From Stentor roeselii (lineage: Eukaryota; Ciliophora; Heterotrichea; Heterotrichida; Stentoridae): a stretch of 64,000 bases of DNA. The notes under the pieces were generated by a model that was not told where the DNA came from, did no database searches, and saw only the letters and a list, made by a program, of their open reading frames with translations. The DNA lies in contig RSEH01000004.1 in NCBI GenBank assembly GCA_006503475.1, positions 205,920 to 269,919 on the forward strand, given 5' to 3'. Position numbers and translations under genes: made by a program. Below are positions 38,053 through 48,962 of the stretch, one piece after another; position 1 is the stretch's first letter; each line of letters opens with the position of its first letter.

Positions 38053-39549
38053 TAATATTATAATTATTTAATTATAGTACTCTTTTGTCAAATTTCGCAT
38101 TATGAATTTTCAGAGTCTTACAATATATCCTGTTATTTTCTAAGTCATCCTCGTCATCAGGCAACAACTACTTGAAACTAATAAACTGTAATTCCAAAAA
38201 ACTATAAATTTACTGATAGTATCTTATATTTATCACCTTATTATAGATTAAAAATCTCGTAGGATTTATATTGATAGTTTTTGTCGGTATGGAAATTGCT
38301 AAAAATTTTCTTTATTGTAGAATGCTTTCCTTGTTTCAAGTTACTATCTTTCTTTTCGGTACAATCTTATTTGTTATATCTATATATTTTATACAATCAA
38401 ACTGATATTTACCATCTTGGGATATGAGTAGTTGTATTGTCAAAGCAAAGATAGAAGAAGGGATCATATCACTTGCTTACTTCTTTTTTCTTGATTATAA
38501 AGTTGATTGAAATCTATTTAGAAATAAACATTCAAAAAGTTTCTCTTTCTATCTCAAGGGCAGTAAATTTTTTATATATGCTATGATCTTCGGAAAATGC
38601 TTCCTTTTCTTGGGGAGCCTTATGATGTATGCTCATGGTTGAGATTTCCATGCCATTTGAGATTTGCCCAACCTCATGAATCAGAAAAGAAAACCTTTCT
38701 TTTGGAAATAGATTTAACTCAAAATTAGAGATACTCTTTGAATTTTCACTTGATTGCTTTAGGCATTTACTTGCTTCACTTGAAACTTTTTCCTATTCTA
38801 TAATTACTCTTTTTGTATCATTTGCTATCTGAGTGATATTATTTTTATTATTGACTTTAGTTTCTTAAGATAGTTTTTCAAATCCTCCTGCTTCAATAAC
38901 TAACTTAGTGATCAGTCTGAAATAAAATTATATCTGATGATTAATCATTCAAATATCGATAAAAGTTTGGTTTATTTTAAAATTTTATTGTTTTATGTGT
39001 ATAATAATTCAAATAATTACTTTTTGGGTAAGGTTTAATCTTGTCAAATAAGAATTATATTATTTAATTTTAGTATGGTTTTATATTTTGAATTTTCATA
39101 ATACTATCGGAGCTATACTTCAATGATAGCTCACATCATAAAAAAATAATGTACTATTTTTAGATTTGATTCTTAATTCAAAAAATTTATACTTAGTTGT
39201 TGCTTAGAAGCTCAATCTAAGAATAATAATATTAAGACTGTTTATAGAAACTTTTTCTGCTATGACTTAGTCTAATCCTCTGTTAAAGATTAACATCTGT
39301 AAATATACATCACTGAAAAATTAGTATGTGCCTAGGATTTTTATTTAATTATTTAGGTATGCTAGTAAGAATTGTGATATTGTAAGATTTCATATTTTAT
39401 TGTTTATAAAGATAGTTTTTGGAAAGTATCATCAAAGAAGAAAATGAATATCTGATTCAATTCACAATATTTCAATCCAAAACTTATATATAATTTAAGC
39501 ATTTATTTTAAAACAATATAATAAAGTTCATCTTTAAAACCTATTATTT
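38053..39549. other. Gene-poor AT-rich region with gene remnants
   Basis: 1.5 kb without an intact gene. It contains the remnant at 38290-38930 and, at about 38076-38165 on the minus strand, a further short coding-like stretch (PDDEDDLENNRIYCK). From 38940 to 39549 nothing is recognised. Confidence 0.4.
38290..38930 (-). pseudogene. Decayed unknown gene that keeps a 15-nt intron
   Basis: Reading leftwards from about 38930, one frame runs TKLVIEAGGFEKLS, TAA, then ETKVNNKNNITQIANDTKR. It is followed by a perfect 15-nt intron (GTAATTATAGAATAG, 38793-38807) and a further 85 open codons (EKVSSEASKCLKQSS ... LEIERETF) before TGA. Another coding-like stretch (TIQLLISQDGKYQFDCIKY) continues in a shifted frame to about 38290, and there another candidate 15-nt intron (GTAACTTGAAACAAG) spans an in-frame TGA. 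No initiator Met fits. The family is unknown. It could instead be a live gene with unusual introns. Confidence 0.4.
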
Positions 39550-40005
39550 CTAATCAAAGTCCTTAAGTTTATCGAATAGTTCATGAGGATCAAATATCTT
39601 GGGTATATTTAAACCCTTAAGATCAGACTCTTCCACCCAAAGATCAAAATCACCAAATCCGACATTTTGAGTAAGCTGCTTATAAAATACCTTGAAACTA
39701 CCTGGTGACTCTTTCAATACCTTAGAAAACCTATGGTGAAGCTTCTTGTGAGTTGAAAGCTGTGAACTCTGTCTGAAAACTTCTTGGCAATCTGCAAAAG
39801 GACACTTTATTGGTTTTTCTTGGCTGTGGGTAGAAAGATGCTCTTTGAGATTTTGGTTTGAACTCAAGATTTTTTTGCAAATCTTGCATGAAAATCGTTT
39901 AGATTTTCGATGGGAAATAAGACAGTGTCTTTGAAGGCTGTATATTGTGAAGTAGGCTTTGTCGCAGCCTTTATAAGTGCAAGCGAACATATTTGGCCTA
40001 TTCAT
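39550..40005 (-). CDS. C2H2 zinc-finger protein, three fingers
   Basis: 151 aa. Three consecutive C2H2 fingers: CTYKGCDKAYFTIYSLQRHC (with a further His for C-x4-C...H-x4-H spacing), CKICKKILSSNQNLKEHLSTH, and a third starting CPFADCQEVF and ending HKKLHH. Linker residues QEKPIKCP resemble the TGEKP linker. The C-terminal 55 residues are acidic with a FDLWVEE patch, possibly an interaction motif. Likely a sequence-specific nucleic-acid-binding protein, TFIIIA-like in finger style. Start ATG at 40005 (MNRPNMFAC). Confidence 0.85.
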   Translation of the reverse strand: MNRPNMFACTYKGCDKAYFTIYSLQRHCLISHRKSKRFSCKICKKILSSNQNLKEHLSTHSQEKPIKCPFADCQEVFRQSSQLSTHKKLHHRFSKVLKESPGSFKVFYKQLTQNVGFGDFDLWVEESDLKGLNIPKIFDPHELFDKLKDFD

Positions 40006-40333
40006 TTATGGCCTAGTAAAAAAATTGCAGAATAAAAGATAAATTTTTTAAGGAAATCTTACCTTGATAGGTTCAGAGTGAAAGTAATGCAAGATTTTAA
40101 CTATTTGGCTTTTAGTTGTAATTTTTATATTGAGACTATATCGAAAATGATGTAAATATTTCAGAAAGTTTAAGGTAAAGTAACTTGATCGTAATCATTA
40201 AGAAATCATAAGATTCTTTGATTATCTAAATCTCCAGATATCAATCTCTATTTCCTATCAAAGAAAACCAAATCAGCTAATCACATAAGTCAATTAATTC
40301 ATTGAGTAACCAATTTAATTCCCTATCTTCCTA
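40006..40333. other. Intergenic region, AT-rich
   Basis: No gene, repeat or RNA recognised in these 328 bases. Confidence 0.35.
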
Positions 40334-40758
40334 ATGAAACTTTCAGTTCCTGTTAAGTTAATTCTCCAAGATTCTAAAAGATTTTTCAAGAGGCTCGATA
40401 TAAGAAATAGGTGTCTGCTTGAGTTAAAACAAAATTTGCTGTCCTTAGAATTCACATTTATCTCTGAATTGACTTCTCCAAGACAATCGGCCATTTTGGT
40501 AGAGCCTCCGCTTCTCATGCCCAGAAAAGTCTTTTTGAAGTTAAAAAAACACTCCAGATGTTAAGCCAAAATCACTGAACCCATAACTAGTGAAAAGAAG
40601 AAACACGTGCATTGAACGAAAGCAGAGTTTTCTGGAAAAGTAAGTGAAAAACTGCGAAGAAGTTCAAAGTTGTTTGATGTTTTGGGTAACTTGTTAGACT
40701 TTGAGGTGAATATACTGAGAGGTTATACTTGCGCAAGAAAATCAGTTAAAAGTTGATA
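40334..40758 (+). pseudogene. Decayed small gene with two in-frame stops
   Basis: A single frame of 141 codons starts with MKLSVPVKLILQDSK and ends RGYTCARKSVKS before TGA. It is interrupted by TAA after codon 76 (SRC*AKITEP) and TGA near codon 94 (HVH*TKAEF). Neither stop lies inside a 15-nt GT...AG unit. Both could come from single C-to-T changes in CAA and CGA. The first 76 codons might still be translated. No family recognised. Confidence 0.4.
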
Positions 40759-43323
40759 GCTCAAATTAGAGGTGAGTATAATTTAATCTAATTTATATGT
40801 TTGAGGAAGTTTATAGGTATGAAACTTCTTAAAAATTTTAAGTATTTAGAATGGGATCATAGAGTTGTTTGAATGTTTTATTTTGAATCAAATGGTTACT
40901 TTATTGTGTAATATTAAGATTCATTTTAATACTTGAATTAAAGTTATTTTATTCGAAATTTTGATTTTTGGGTTATTTATTAGTATTGAGTCTCTATAAC
41001 TTAAAAAAATTATTAGAGATAAAATATATCGTCTTCAATTACTTCATTAATTATAATCTATAGATTTTCAATGCTGGTAATAATTGATTAAGTCTACTCT
41101 TTGTTTTATTAAAGAAATAAGCTATTTGCTATCAGTCTACTTTTGATTCAAAATACCTGGCTTGCAATCAAACTATCAGGTCTAAAAAAATGAATTTCCA
41201 ATCAACTTAATCTTAATCAATAATTTTCGATATACATTTGTGCTATTTAGACACAGAATATATTTGATTAGTGATCTGGATTTATATTTAGATAAGGTAA
41301 TAATCATAGTTTATGGAGAATGAATCAATTATAACTTAATATGTTTTGGATGATATTGATTCAATATAAAAAGAAATTTCACAAAGAATTCTATTTAAGA
41401 TGATGAATGTGATCTCCATCGTAAAAATTTATTACTATTAAATGATGGTCCATTTTCCGAATATAATTATTGAATTTATATCATAAAATAAAAAAATTTC
41501 ATAATAAGTAATTATTATAATAAAAGCTGCAGATTCTTTTGATATATTTATTTTTAACTATCATCTAAATGATGTTTTTAATTCAAAAGCCATTATAAGA
41601 TCAAACTTCGAGTAAGTTGAACAGATTAAAAAATATCCGATGTGAAAACCATTGAATAATTAATTAATTTTTCTAAATTCAGAGCACTTCATTTCCTTTG
41701 TGAAATGAAAACTTTCGTTCAAATTTTTATGCATTTTTTTCTTATTCCCATCAAGATTTTTATTGAATCATTTTTTATTTGTTATATCTTGCTGTTTTCT
41801 CTAATCATCTCAGAGTTTCTAAATTGAAGCTTTGTTAGTACTTCCCGCTTGAGCAATTCCTCCTTAAGTCCTTGACTTTGATTTTCTGAAGCCTGCAACG
41901 AAATTCAAAGATCTCTTTTTTGTAAGAACTTCTTAAACATTTGCATTTGCTCAGGAACAACATTTTGTAGCATTCCAAATTCTGAGTGTTTTTTTTTAAT
42001 TTCTAATTATGCAACCTTGTGATTAAGATCATCAATTTTTTTTAGTTTTCAATTCATTTTCTTCTATAAAAATATCATCTTTCAGTTTCTTATTTCAATA
42101 TTACTTTGACATTGATAAGATAGATTCTAGAGTTCACTTCATTTGGATGAAGCTAATAATCTTCACAAAGTATATTTAATAGTTTGCTTGAGCTTCTGGA
42201 AAAAGACCTCTGCTTAGTAAAATAAAAGCTCAAATTATCAAAATTTTTAAATAAGATAGATTAGACTTACTGAAAAAATCACTCGAAATAGTGACAGGAG
42301 AATATAATTCAAATGAAATTTTTCTTGAATCAGATGAAGACTGATTTTTTGCTATATGCAAGGTTTTTTTAATGGAATAATCATCCATGTTGCTCGAAAG
42401 ATTGGACAGTCAAGAATATTACTCTCTTGGCATTATTTAATGCAGGCAATTTGAAAAAAATTATTAAAAGAGGATGTAGAAAAGTATTCTGTATGTTCAC
42501 TCAAACAGATATTCATTTGAGGCTTAAAACATAATTTTTTTAAGTTTTTTAAGAAAGTGGAATAGAAAATTAAAGGGGAATAAATTCTTCATTATGTTGA
42601 TTAATAGCCTTTATTTCAAAAAAAAAATTATTAAGATAAAACCATATAGGAATAAAATTATTCTAATATCGAGAATCTATAGATTCTTATATTTTATACT
42701 TAGAAGCTGTTGACGAGTACTTTTTTTAAAAAATAATTTCTCAATATGATATTTTCTATTATTATCACTTCAAATATCATATTTTCATAATTTTAAGATA
42801 TGTGTTTAGTCTAGTCTTAATAGTCTGTTATAATTCGCTAATTCTATTTCATCTACTTCATGTTTAGTGGATAAAACTTTTATCTGGATTCTTAAGTAGG
42901 AAATAGGAATTTAAGATTTAATTCTAAAAATTGCACTAGATTAATGATTTATTTTAATAGAAATAATCTCTTTAGGTTCTGTTTATATATTATTTATGAT
43001 AACATAATTAATTATACATTATTTGAGAACATAATATAGGGGTTAATAATTTTTTTTTAGAAATCCAATAATTATAATGTCTATGCAAAATTTATATCTG
43101 ATTTTAATAATATTATTTTTCAACTTTAATTAAAGAAGCTGATTCGAAAATTATAAACTTCTATAACACCAAAAACCACATAATATGTATTTTAAATACT
43201 AAATGATATGGAACAGATATTTGAAAAGTATTAAGTTCCAAAAATTATCCATCATATAATTATTCAAATCAATTCTAATTAAGGCCTTTCATTTTTGAAG
43301 ATCAATTATACCTAATTATTTCC
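40759..43323. other. Gene-poor AT-rich region
   Basis: 2.5 kb with no intact gene. The only coding-like signal is the coiled-coil remnant at about 41790-42110. The rest is extremely AT-rich, with runs of A and T and many stops in all frames. Confidence 0.4.
41790..42110 (-). pseudogene. Decayed coiled-coil gene fragment
   Basis: On the minus strand, KLKDDIFIEENELKTK is followed by a frameshift in an A-run, then KIDDLNHKVA, TAA, LEIKKKHSEFGMLQN, a Met-rich stretch (PEQMQMFKKFLQKRDL), TGA, then QASENQSQGLKEELLKREVL. The heptad-like composition is clearly protein-derived, while the frameshift and two stops, none removable as 15-nt introns, indicate decay. Parent gene unknown. Confidence 0.45.
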
Positions 43324-44571
43324 CTATCTAATCATCCTTTGATAAGATTCTTCTTGGATAATCTCTTCCTTTTTCACATAAATTACTCCTAAAGTAATAG
43401 CAACAAGAACAATCACTGCCATTCCACCCTGATAAACTACAAAAGAGTGTTTATTGTAAATATATTCATAAGTAATTGCTTCCCTAAAATAAATATATCT
43501 ATTTTCAGCATCAAACATAGTATAGTATGCTTTAAAAAATGGTAAGCCAATAATATCTGCAACAATATTGGGATCACGTTCAATTAAAACTGTGCACAGT
43601 CCATTTTTTTCTCTACGAAGATAATCTTCCTTATGAATATAAAACTGATCATAATCTGTCCCATATCCTAATACTGGAAATTCACCAGTGCAATTACAAA
43701 TCAATGTAGTTCGATCCCCAATTAATTTATATTCAGTACAGTCAGCACTCTCAGATATATACTGTCTGAAGGCATTATCAAAGTGAGAAGCTGTTAATTT
43801 AATTGTCTGAATATTGAAATCGAAAAGTATATTTTGCGAGTAAGTATATAAAATACCATCAATAAAAATAGATGATGCATGCACTCTCCAGTCAAATGAA
43901 TTTTCTAATACTTTTAGTTTTTTTGTTGATTTTACTTGTGAATACTCAAAAGTATCCCAGTATCCTAATGTTAGGCAAGACTGCTTTTTAATTCTATTAG
44001 GATTGTTTATATAAATTGAAAATATCTTGCTTGCAATCAAGCCTTGATTTTTTAAATATGAAAGTATGTTAAAATTTGTATTAATACTCAATCCTAGTCC
44101 AAGTATCCCATCAGAATGAAATGCATTAGTGGCATTATCTGAGGTTACCATAAAAAAGGAAAAGTCTCTAGAAAATTTCTTTTCGATCAAAATGTCATCC
44201 AGTACCCAGTAACCTTTAAAATAGGAACCATATATATAGTAAGTGTAATGCACTGAATCAATAGAAAAATGAGGGCTTATATAAGGAGTATACTTGTTTT
44301 CAGATAAATGGCAGGTACAGTTGATGCCAGAAATAAGACTAAAATCAATTGATAAGCTCAAATAAAGGTTCATCATCTGAGGTGGGTACCCAAACCCTAA
44401 TTTGACCATAAATTCTTCTTTTATCATTTGTTTGAAGGGAATTGCAGATAATTTCAAATTCCCATTCACATTCATGTCCTCATTGTGGATTTCAATTACT
44501 TTTTCTATTGTTGATATAGGAAAAGTTAACTTTGCTACTGAAAAAATTGCAAATAGCAGAATATAAACCAT
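43324..44571 (-). CDS. Pepsin-like membrane protein with degenerate catalytic motifs
   Basis: 415 aa. It has an N-terminal signal peptide (MVYILLFAIFSVAKL), a pepsin (A1) fold, and a C-terminal transmembrane helix (GGMAVIVLVAITLGVIYV) with a short basic-acidic tail. The fold is recognised from FGYPPQMMNL, HSDGILGLGL (151-161), IFSIYINN, GLPFFKAYYTMFDAENRYIYF and Cys pairs. Both catalytic Asp motifs are altered: Asp76-Phe-Ser instead of Asp-Thr-Gly, and Asp251-Phe-Asn for the second. The aspartates remain, but the flanking Thr/Gly that shape the active site are gone. Probably a non-proteolytic surface or endomembrane protein; inference. Many potential N-glycosylation sites fit the lumenal side. 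Confidence 0.8.
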   Translation of the reverse strand: MVYILLFAIFSVAKLTFPISTIEKVIEIHNEDMNVNGNLKLSAIPFKQMIKEEFMVKLGFGYPPQMMNLYLSLSIDFSLISGINCTCHLSENKYTPYISPHFSIDSVHYTYYIYGSYFKGYWVLDDILIEKKFSRDFSFFMVTSDNATNAFHSDGILGLGLSINTNFNILSYLKNQGLIASKIFSIYINNPNRIKKQSCLTLGYWDTFEYSQVKSTKKLKVLENSFDWRVHASSIFIDGILYTYSQNILFDFNIQTIKLTASHFDNAFRQYISESADCTEYKLIGDRTTLICNCTGEFPVLGYGTDYDQFYIHKEDYLRREKNGLCTVLIERDPNIVADIIGLPFFKAYYTMFDAENRYIYFREAITYEYIYNKHSFVVYQGGMAVIVLVAITLGVIYVKKEEIIQEESYQRMIR

Positions 44572-46068
44572 TATAAAAGATTATTTCATATATGGATCAC
44601 AGATTAAATGTAGACATCTGATATTTCATAAAAGTAGACATACTTTATTATAGATAATATAAACAGTTAGCATATTTAGATTAACTATAGTTTGGGCCTT
44701 TTTATTGGCTGGTCTTTTTGAATATAAAGATTTCTTAAGTATATTTTTTTGTGTCTGATGAGATCAAGTTTAAATAAAAACAATTATATAATCATTTAGG
44801 AAAAATTGGAAAGCTTTTTTCCTATTTATATTATTCTAGGTAATGTTTTGATAAACAAAGACCAAACTAAATGATAATTGTTTACTTTGTTTTAAATACT
44901 AAAAGTTTCCAAACTGTCAAAAGCTCCTCATTTAAACATCTAGTCAGCTGAAAACCTATTAAATATTTTGAGTCAGGGCAAACTCCCTCAAGGTTCACAT
45001 ATCTAGTAAAATACACTTTGAAATCATAAAATATTCATAAAACAGAAACTATAAAAGACCAATTGCAGGTGAACGAGCACGCAATCATAAAGTTCATGAA
45101 ATTAGTGATACAATTGCTTTGGATTCAAAATCAAAGTCTACCAGAAGATTTTTCTTAAGGCGAAGGCGAGTAGTTGCTGGTCAGCATTATAATCAATTCA
45201 AAATAAATTTGATCAAAACTGATTGAAACTTAGAAAGACACAATTCTCAATTTAGAGACCTTCGAGTGGGTAGCTTGTGATCACTTCAGGGTAGATCAAA
45301 TGAACTTAATAGACTTGCAGTGATTTTTAGAAAGCGAGTACTCTGATTAGAAAAACTCTATGAAAGACTAGCTTAGGAATTAGAGAAAGTAACTCTGCAG
45401 ACTTTTTGATAATAAAGGGACAAGGGCTGATATTGAGAGGAATAAGGTAGCGGACTTATTAAATTGAGTGGAATTTCAGGAAAATACTTATAAGGATAAT
45501 GAAAGAATTTGATAGTTACTTTTTAATCAACTCAAACGTAGTAAGAGTTTTACTAAATAGAAATAGTCATCATTAAAATTTTAGATTTTGTTCATCCTAT
45601 TTCTTTGTAGTTTCAAATATCACTCAAAATCCTCGAATGATCTATTAAACTATCCAGGATTTATAAAAAAAACAAATTTAAAGGCTTTTACACGGTGATT
45701 CTATATAATCATCCATATATTAATTATTAGTAAAGAACTGATAATATTCCTTGTGAAATAATATTCGAATAATCACTATTAGGATTACGAATTGTGAAGA
45801 AAAGTGAATAAAAGAAATTCACTGATAATAAATGCACTTAAAAATTCAAACTGCAGAAGCATTTCAACTTTATTTATAGTAAAAGGATTTAGTGAATTTT
45901 AATAATTGATCAATTCGATGCCTTTATTATGGTATTTGAAATCAATTCCTTTGCATTTCCCTAATTTCCAGGGGTTTACATCTAAATAATTAATTTCTTA
46001 AAAAACTCAAATTTTAAGTCCAATATGGAAAAAATTTCTTTAAAAAAAATTTCTAGAAATTCTACAAA
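44572..46068. other. Gene-poor AT-rich region
   Basis: 1.5 kb without an intact gene, apart from the remnant at 45041-45512. The bases just before the MFS gene start (45980-46068) look like an ordinary AT-rich 5' flank. Confidence 0.35.
45041..45512 (+). pseudogene. Decayed basic/coiled-coil gene
   Basis: One frame reads NYKRPIAGERARNHKVHEIS, then a stretch containing RRFFLRRRRVVAGQHYNQF, and is then cut by TGA three times and TAG once (FKINLIKTD*NLERHNSQF, VGSL*SLQGRSNELNRL, FRKRVL*LEKLYERLA*ELEK). After TTTTTGATAA a shifted frame continues with TRADIERNKVADLLN, TGA, VEFQENTYKDNERI. GC content is visibly higher than in the flanks. CGA-to-TGA changes would explain the three opal codons. No family recognised. 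Confidence 0.45.
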
Positions 46069-47367
46069 ATGAATTCAAATAAAATCATTATGCCGAACCT
46101 GGGAAAAAAAATAGGTATTTTTGCAGCAACAGCCTTCGAATCCTTATCCTTAACAGGAATCGCTCCATTTTACCCGAGCATTGCAGAATCCCGAGGAATT
46201 CCGACATGGGTAATCGGGATGATTTTCAGTGCAGCTCCGTTGATGTCACTTTTATGGTCTCCCTTCGTGCCAAGAATAATGGAGCGCTTCGGAAGACGTT
46301 TTGTTTTGTTGATGGGTCTGATTTGGATGGGGTTAGGCGACCTTCTGATGATTTTTGTGATAATGACTCCTCTCGCTTTCGGCATAGTAGTCAGTTTTTT
46401 AGGAAGGATGTTTGTCGGAATGGGTTATTCTTGGACGATCACTTCAACATACGCGATTCTTACGAGTGACTTTCCTGATGAAGCTGCTAAAATGGTTGCA
46501 ATAATTGAAATTGCTTCAGGACTCGGTCTTACTATGGCTCCTAGTTTTGGTTCTTTCATGTTTGGACTCACTAACTACAGCTTTGCATGTTTGAGCTTCA
46601 CACTTTTCATCATTGTGACTATTCCTCTTCTGTTCATCCTGTTAGGAAAAATGAGAAAATACGAAATTATAAGGGAAAAAAAAATCTCTTTACTGGAAAT
46701 TCTGAAAAAACCTGTAAGAAACATTTAGAAAATTGGAATGGACTTTGGAGTCCAGGTAATGACGATGTTTTCCTATGGTTTTATCTTACCAACTACTGAA
46801 TTTCACTTGAAAAGCTACTCGATTGATGCTTCACAAGTGGGGTACTTTCTTTCCATCTGTTCTTTTTCTTATCTGGCGTCGTCTCTGGTAGTTTCTTTTC
46901 TGCCTTCAAAGTGGAACAAACCAAGAGTGATATTCTTTGGAATTTTGTTAATGGCCTTCGGGTTTTTATTGATCGGACCTTGCAAGATTATCTTTCCTGA
47001 CTCGCTGATTGTTGTTGTTTTCGGATTGGCTGTGCTTGGATTGGCTGGGGGGTTGATGTATGTCTTTACTTTGCCTCATATGCTCGAAGTCGCTATTAAG
47101 GACTATAAGTATCCCAGGGATGACCGACTTCATGATGCGCTTTCAGGACTTACTAGTGCCAGTCTTTGTCTTGGGGAAATCATTGGACCCACTTTTTCTA
47201 GTTTTTTGTACTCGAGACTTGGATTTTCGGATTCTGCAAATATTGTCTGCTTGATTCTGGTTTTATGTGCATTGGCTTATGGAGTTTTCAGTGATGCTTT
47301 TGGGTTGATAAAATGCGCGAAAATAGAAGAAACGGAAATGAATTCTGAAGAGTCTAGAAAATTATGA
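46069..47367 (+). CDS. Major facilitator superfamily transporter, two exons
   Basis: 427 aa after splicing the 15-nt intron (46714-46728), which joins EILKKP to KIGMDFGVQ in frame. About twelve membrane helices are readable in two sets of six with a central cytosolic loop at the intron position. The loop between helices 2 and 3 has MERFGRRFVLLMG, an MFS motif-A-like segment. Helix 1 ends IAPFYPSIAESRG and helix 5 has ASGLGLTMAPSFGSFMFG, resembling VMAT/SLC18- or tetracycline-type antiporters. The substrate cannot be read. Ends in TGA. Confidence 0.88.
46714..46728 (+). other. 15-nt spliceosomal intron
   Basis: GTAAGAAACATTTAG, phase 0, ending in an in-frame TAG; separates the two halves of the MFS transporter. 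Confidence 0.92.
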
Positions 47368-48962
47368 TTATTTTAGACTTTTTTAGTTATTTTTAAGGAA
47401 TTAATAGGAAATTTTTAGAAAGCATTTAACTACTTGATGGATAAATGATTAAAAGTTGTAGTCTAATAAAAAACTAAATGCTACCCTAGATTGTAACAGA
47501 TAAGTTCAAAGTAAATACAAAAAGAGTATAATTGAGATAGCAAACAAGTAAAAATTAGCATCAAGGAATTAGTAACTCATTCAAAATTTTACAGCGGTAA
47601 ATGTATAGGTTTCAATGCTGAAGATGGAGAGTATTTAGCTCTAATAGGGGAGAAAAAAAAATATTCAGCATGCTAAGAGGTGAATTGCAGCTATCCCAAA
47701 GAAGTATCTTTATTGGAGACCCAGACATAACTCTTGTAAGAACAAAACCTAGTTCTTGGTAGCCCTCTTTTAGCCGATCATAACATCTTCGAGCAGTCCA
47801 CATCGCACCCTGATATGATATTATCCCAAATCGACCATTTGAGTGAAAATTTGACAGTGAAAAATTATCAATTGCTCTACTTTCATTGAAAGACATTTAA
47901 AAGAATCTATCTAAAGAACTGATGAAAGTTATTATTCAACTATCAATCTAAAAAAATACGAGAACTATTCGCATTGAAACTCAGTGATGGTAACAAGAGA
48001 AAACCTTGAGTCGATATTTTACTGATTGGATATCCAACTGTGGTGCTGCTTGAACTCTATTGGAATGAGTCCCTCAACAAGAAAGAGATATGGAAATTAC
48101 TTGGAAAGATAAGAAAAAAAGATAGCTGCCATTTCAACTGCTTATTCAATGCAAGGAGCTGAGGCTTTTAGTGGTAGAATAGCCATCATTTTAATGAGGC
48201 AGTTTTATGGATGGGGTCTGCGACTTGGATTGAGAATAAGTGATTGATATCAATTGAAGTTAAAATCAAATCGTCAAGTGATTTGAAATTTCGAGAAATC
48301 ATTTGAAAGGTCAGAAATCTTGACATTGAAAATACTTTGATTTATCTTAGAGCTAAATTTTAAATGAGAATGCCTCGTTTAAATGAGTTAGAAGGGGAAG
48401 AATCATGACATGAAAATATTGTTTAGGATTCGAACTGTAAGAAGTGAAATTAAATTTAAAAAGTGATTTATCTCTAAATTTGCATAAGTTGAAGAAGTTG
48501 AACACTTTCTATCCCACGATAAGTTCAATTACAGAAATAAATAATCAAAAGTGGAACATTTTTAGTTAAATTCATTAACAAAATACTTAAATTTATGAAT
48601 ATTCATTAAGTCAACTCCACTAGACTATATAAAATAATATGAGTATCCAAATATATTCATTTGAAATTTATCAGTCATTTTTAAACAATTGTTATTTCGT
48701 CGTTAATTAAAACATTTTTCCTACAAGATTTTTATATTTTCACTGAATAATACAAATGAAATAACAAATAATCATAATCTTAGCATATAAATTTGTATGT
48801 AATCTAAAACAAATTCTGAAAAAATATACTTTTCTAGGTTTAATTTATTTCTGAATTACTTCAAATAAATTACCAAAAGATTGTATAACTTAGTACATTC
48901 ATCAATAAACTTTAAAACTGAATATCTATTATCTCTTAAACACTATAATACTATTAAAAATT
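47368..48962. other. Gene-poor region with remnants
   Basis: 1.6 kb between the MFS gene and the 3' end of the large receptor gene. It holds the CK1-like fragment below and higher-GC coding-like DNA to about 48420. Bases 48430-48962 are AT-rich without recognisable content. Confidence 0.35.
47612..47896 (-). pseudogene. Possible CK1-like kinase fragment
   Basis: A 94-codon minus-strand frame contains NGRFGIISYQGAMWTARR and then QELGFVLTRVMSGSP. In CK1 kinases, GTxRFxS is followed 12 residues later by RRDDLESLGYVLxYFLRGSLPW; both the 12-residue spacing and the LGF/YVL...GSxP core match, but six extra residues follow RR and DD is lost. The flanking DNA to about 48300 is coding-like but full of stops in every frame. 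Probably a decayed CK1 paralogue; a chance frame remains possible. Confidence 0.35.

Noticed and set aside
47612-48240. Ty1/copia-like reverse transcriptase plus RNase H remnant
   Set aside because: The segment ARRCYDRLKEGYQELGF resembles copia polymerase superficially, and a plus-strand stretch near 48100 resembles RNase H, but they lie on opposite strands; the CK1 pattern fits the first better.
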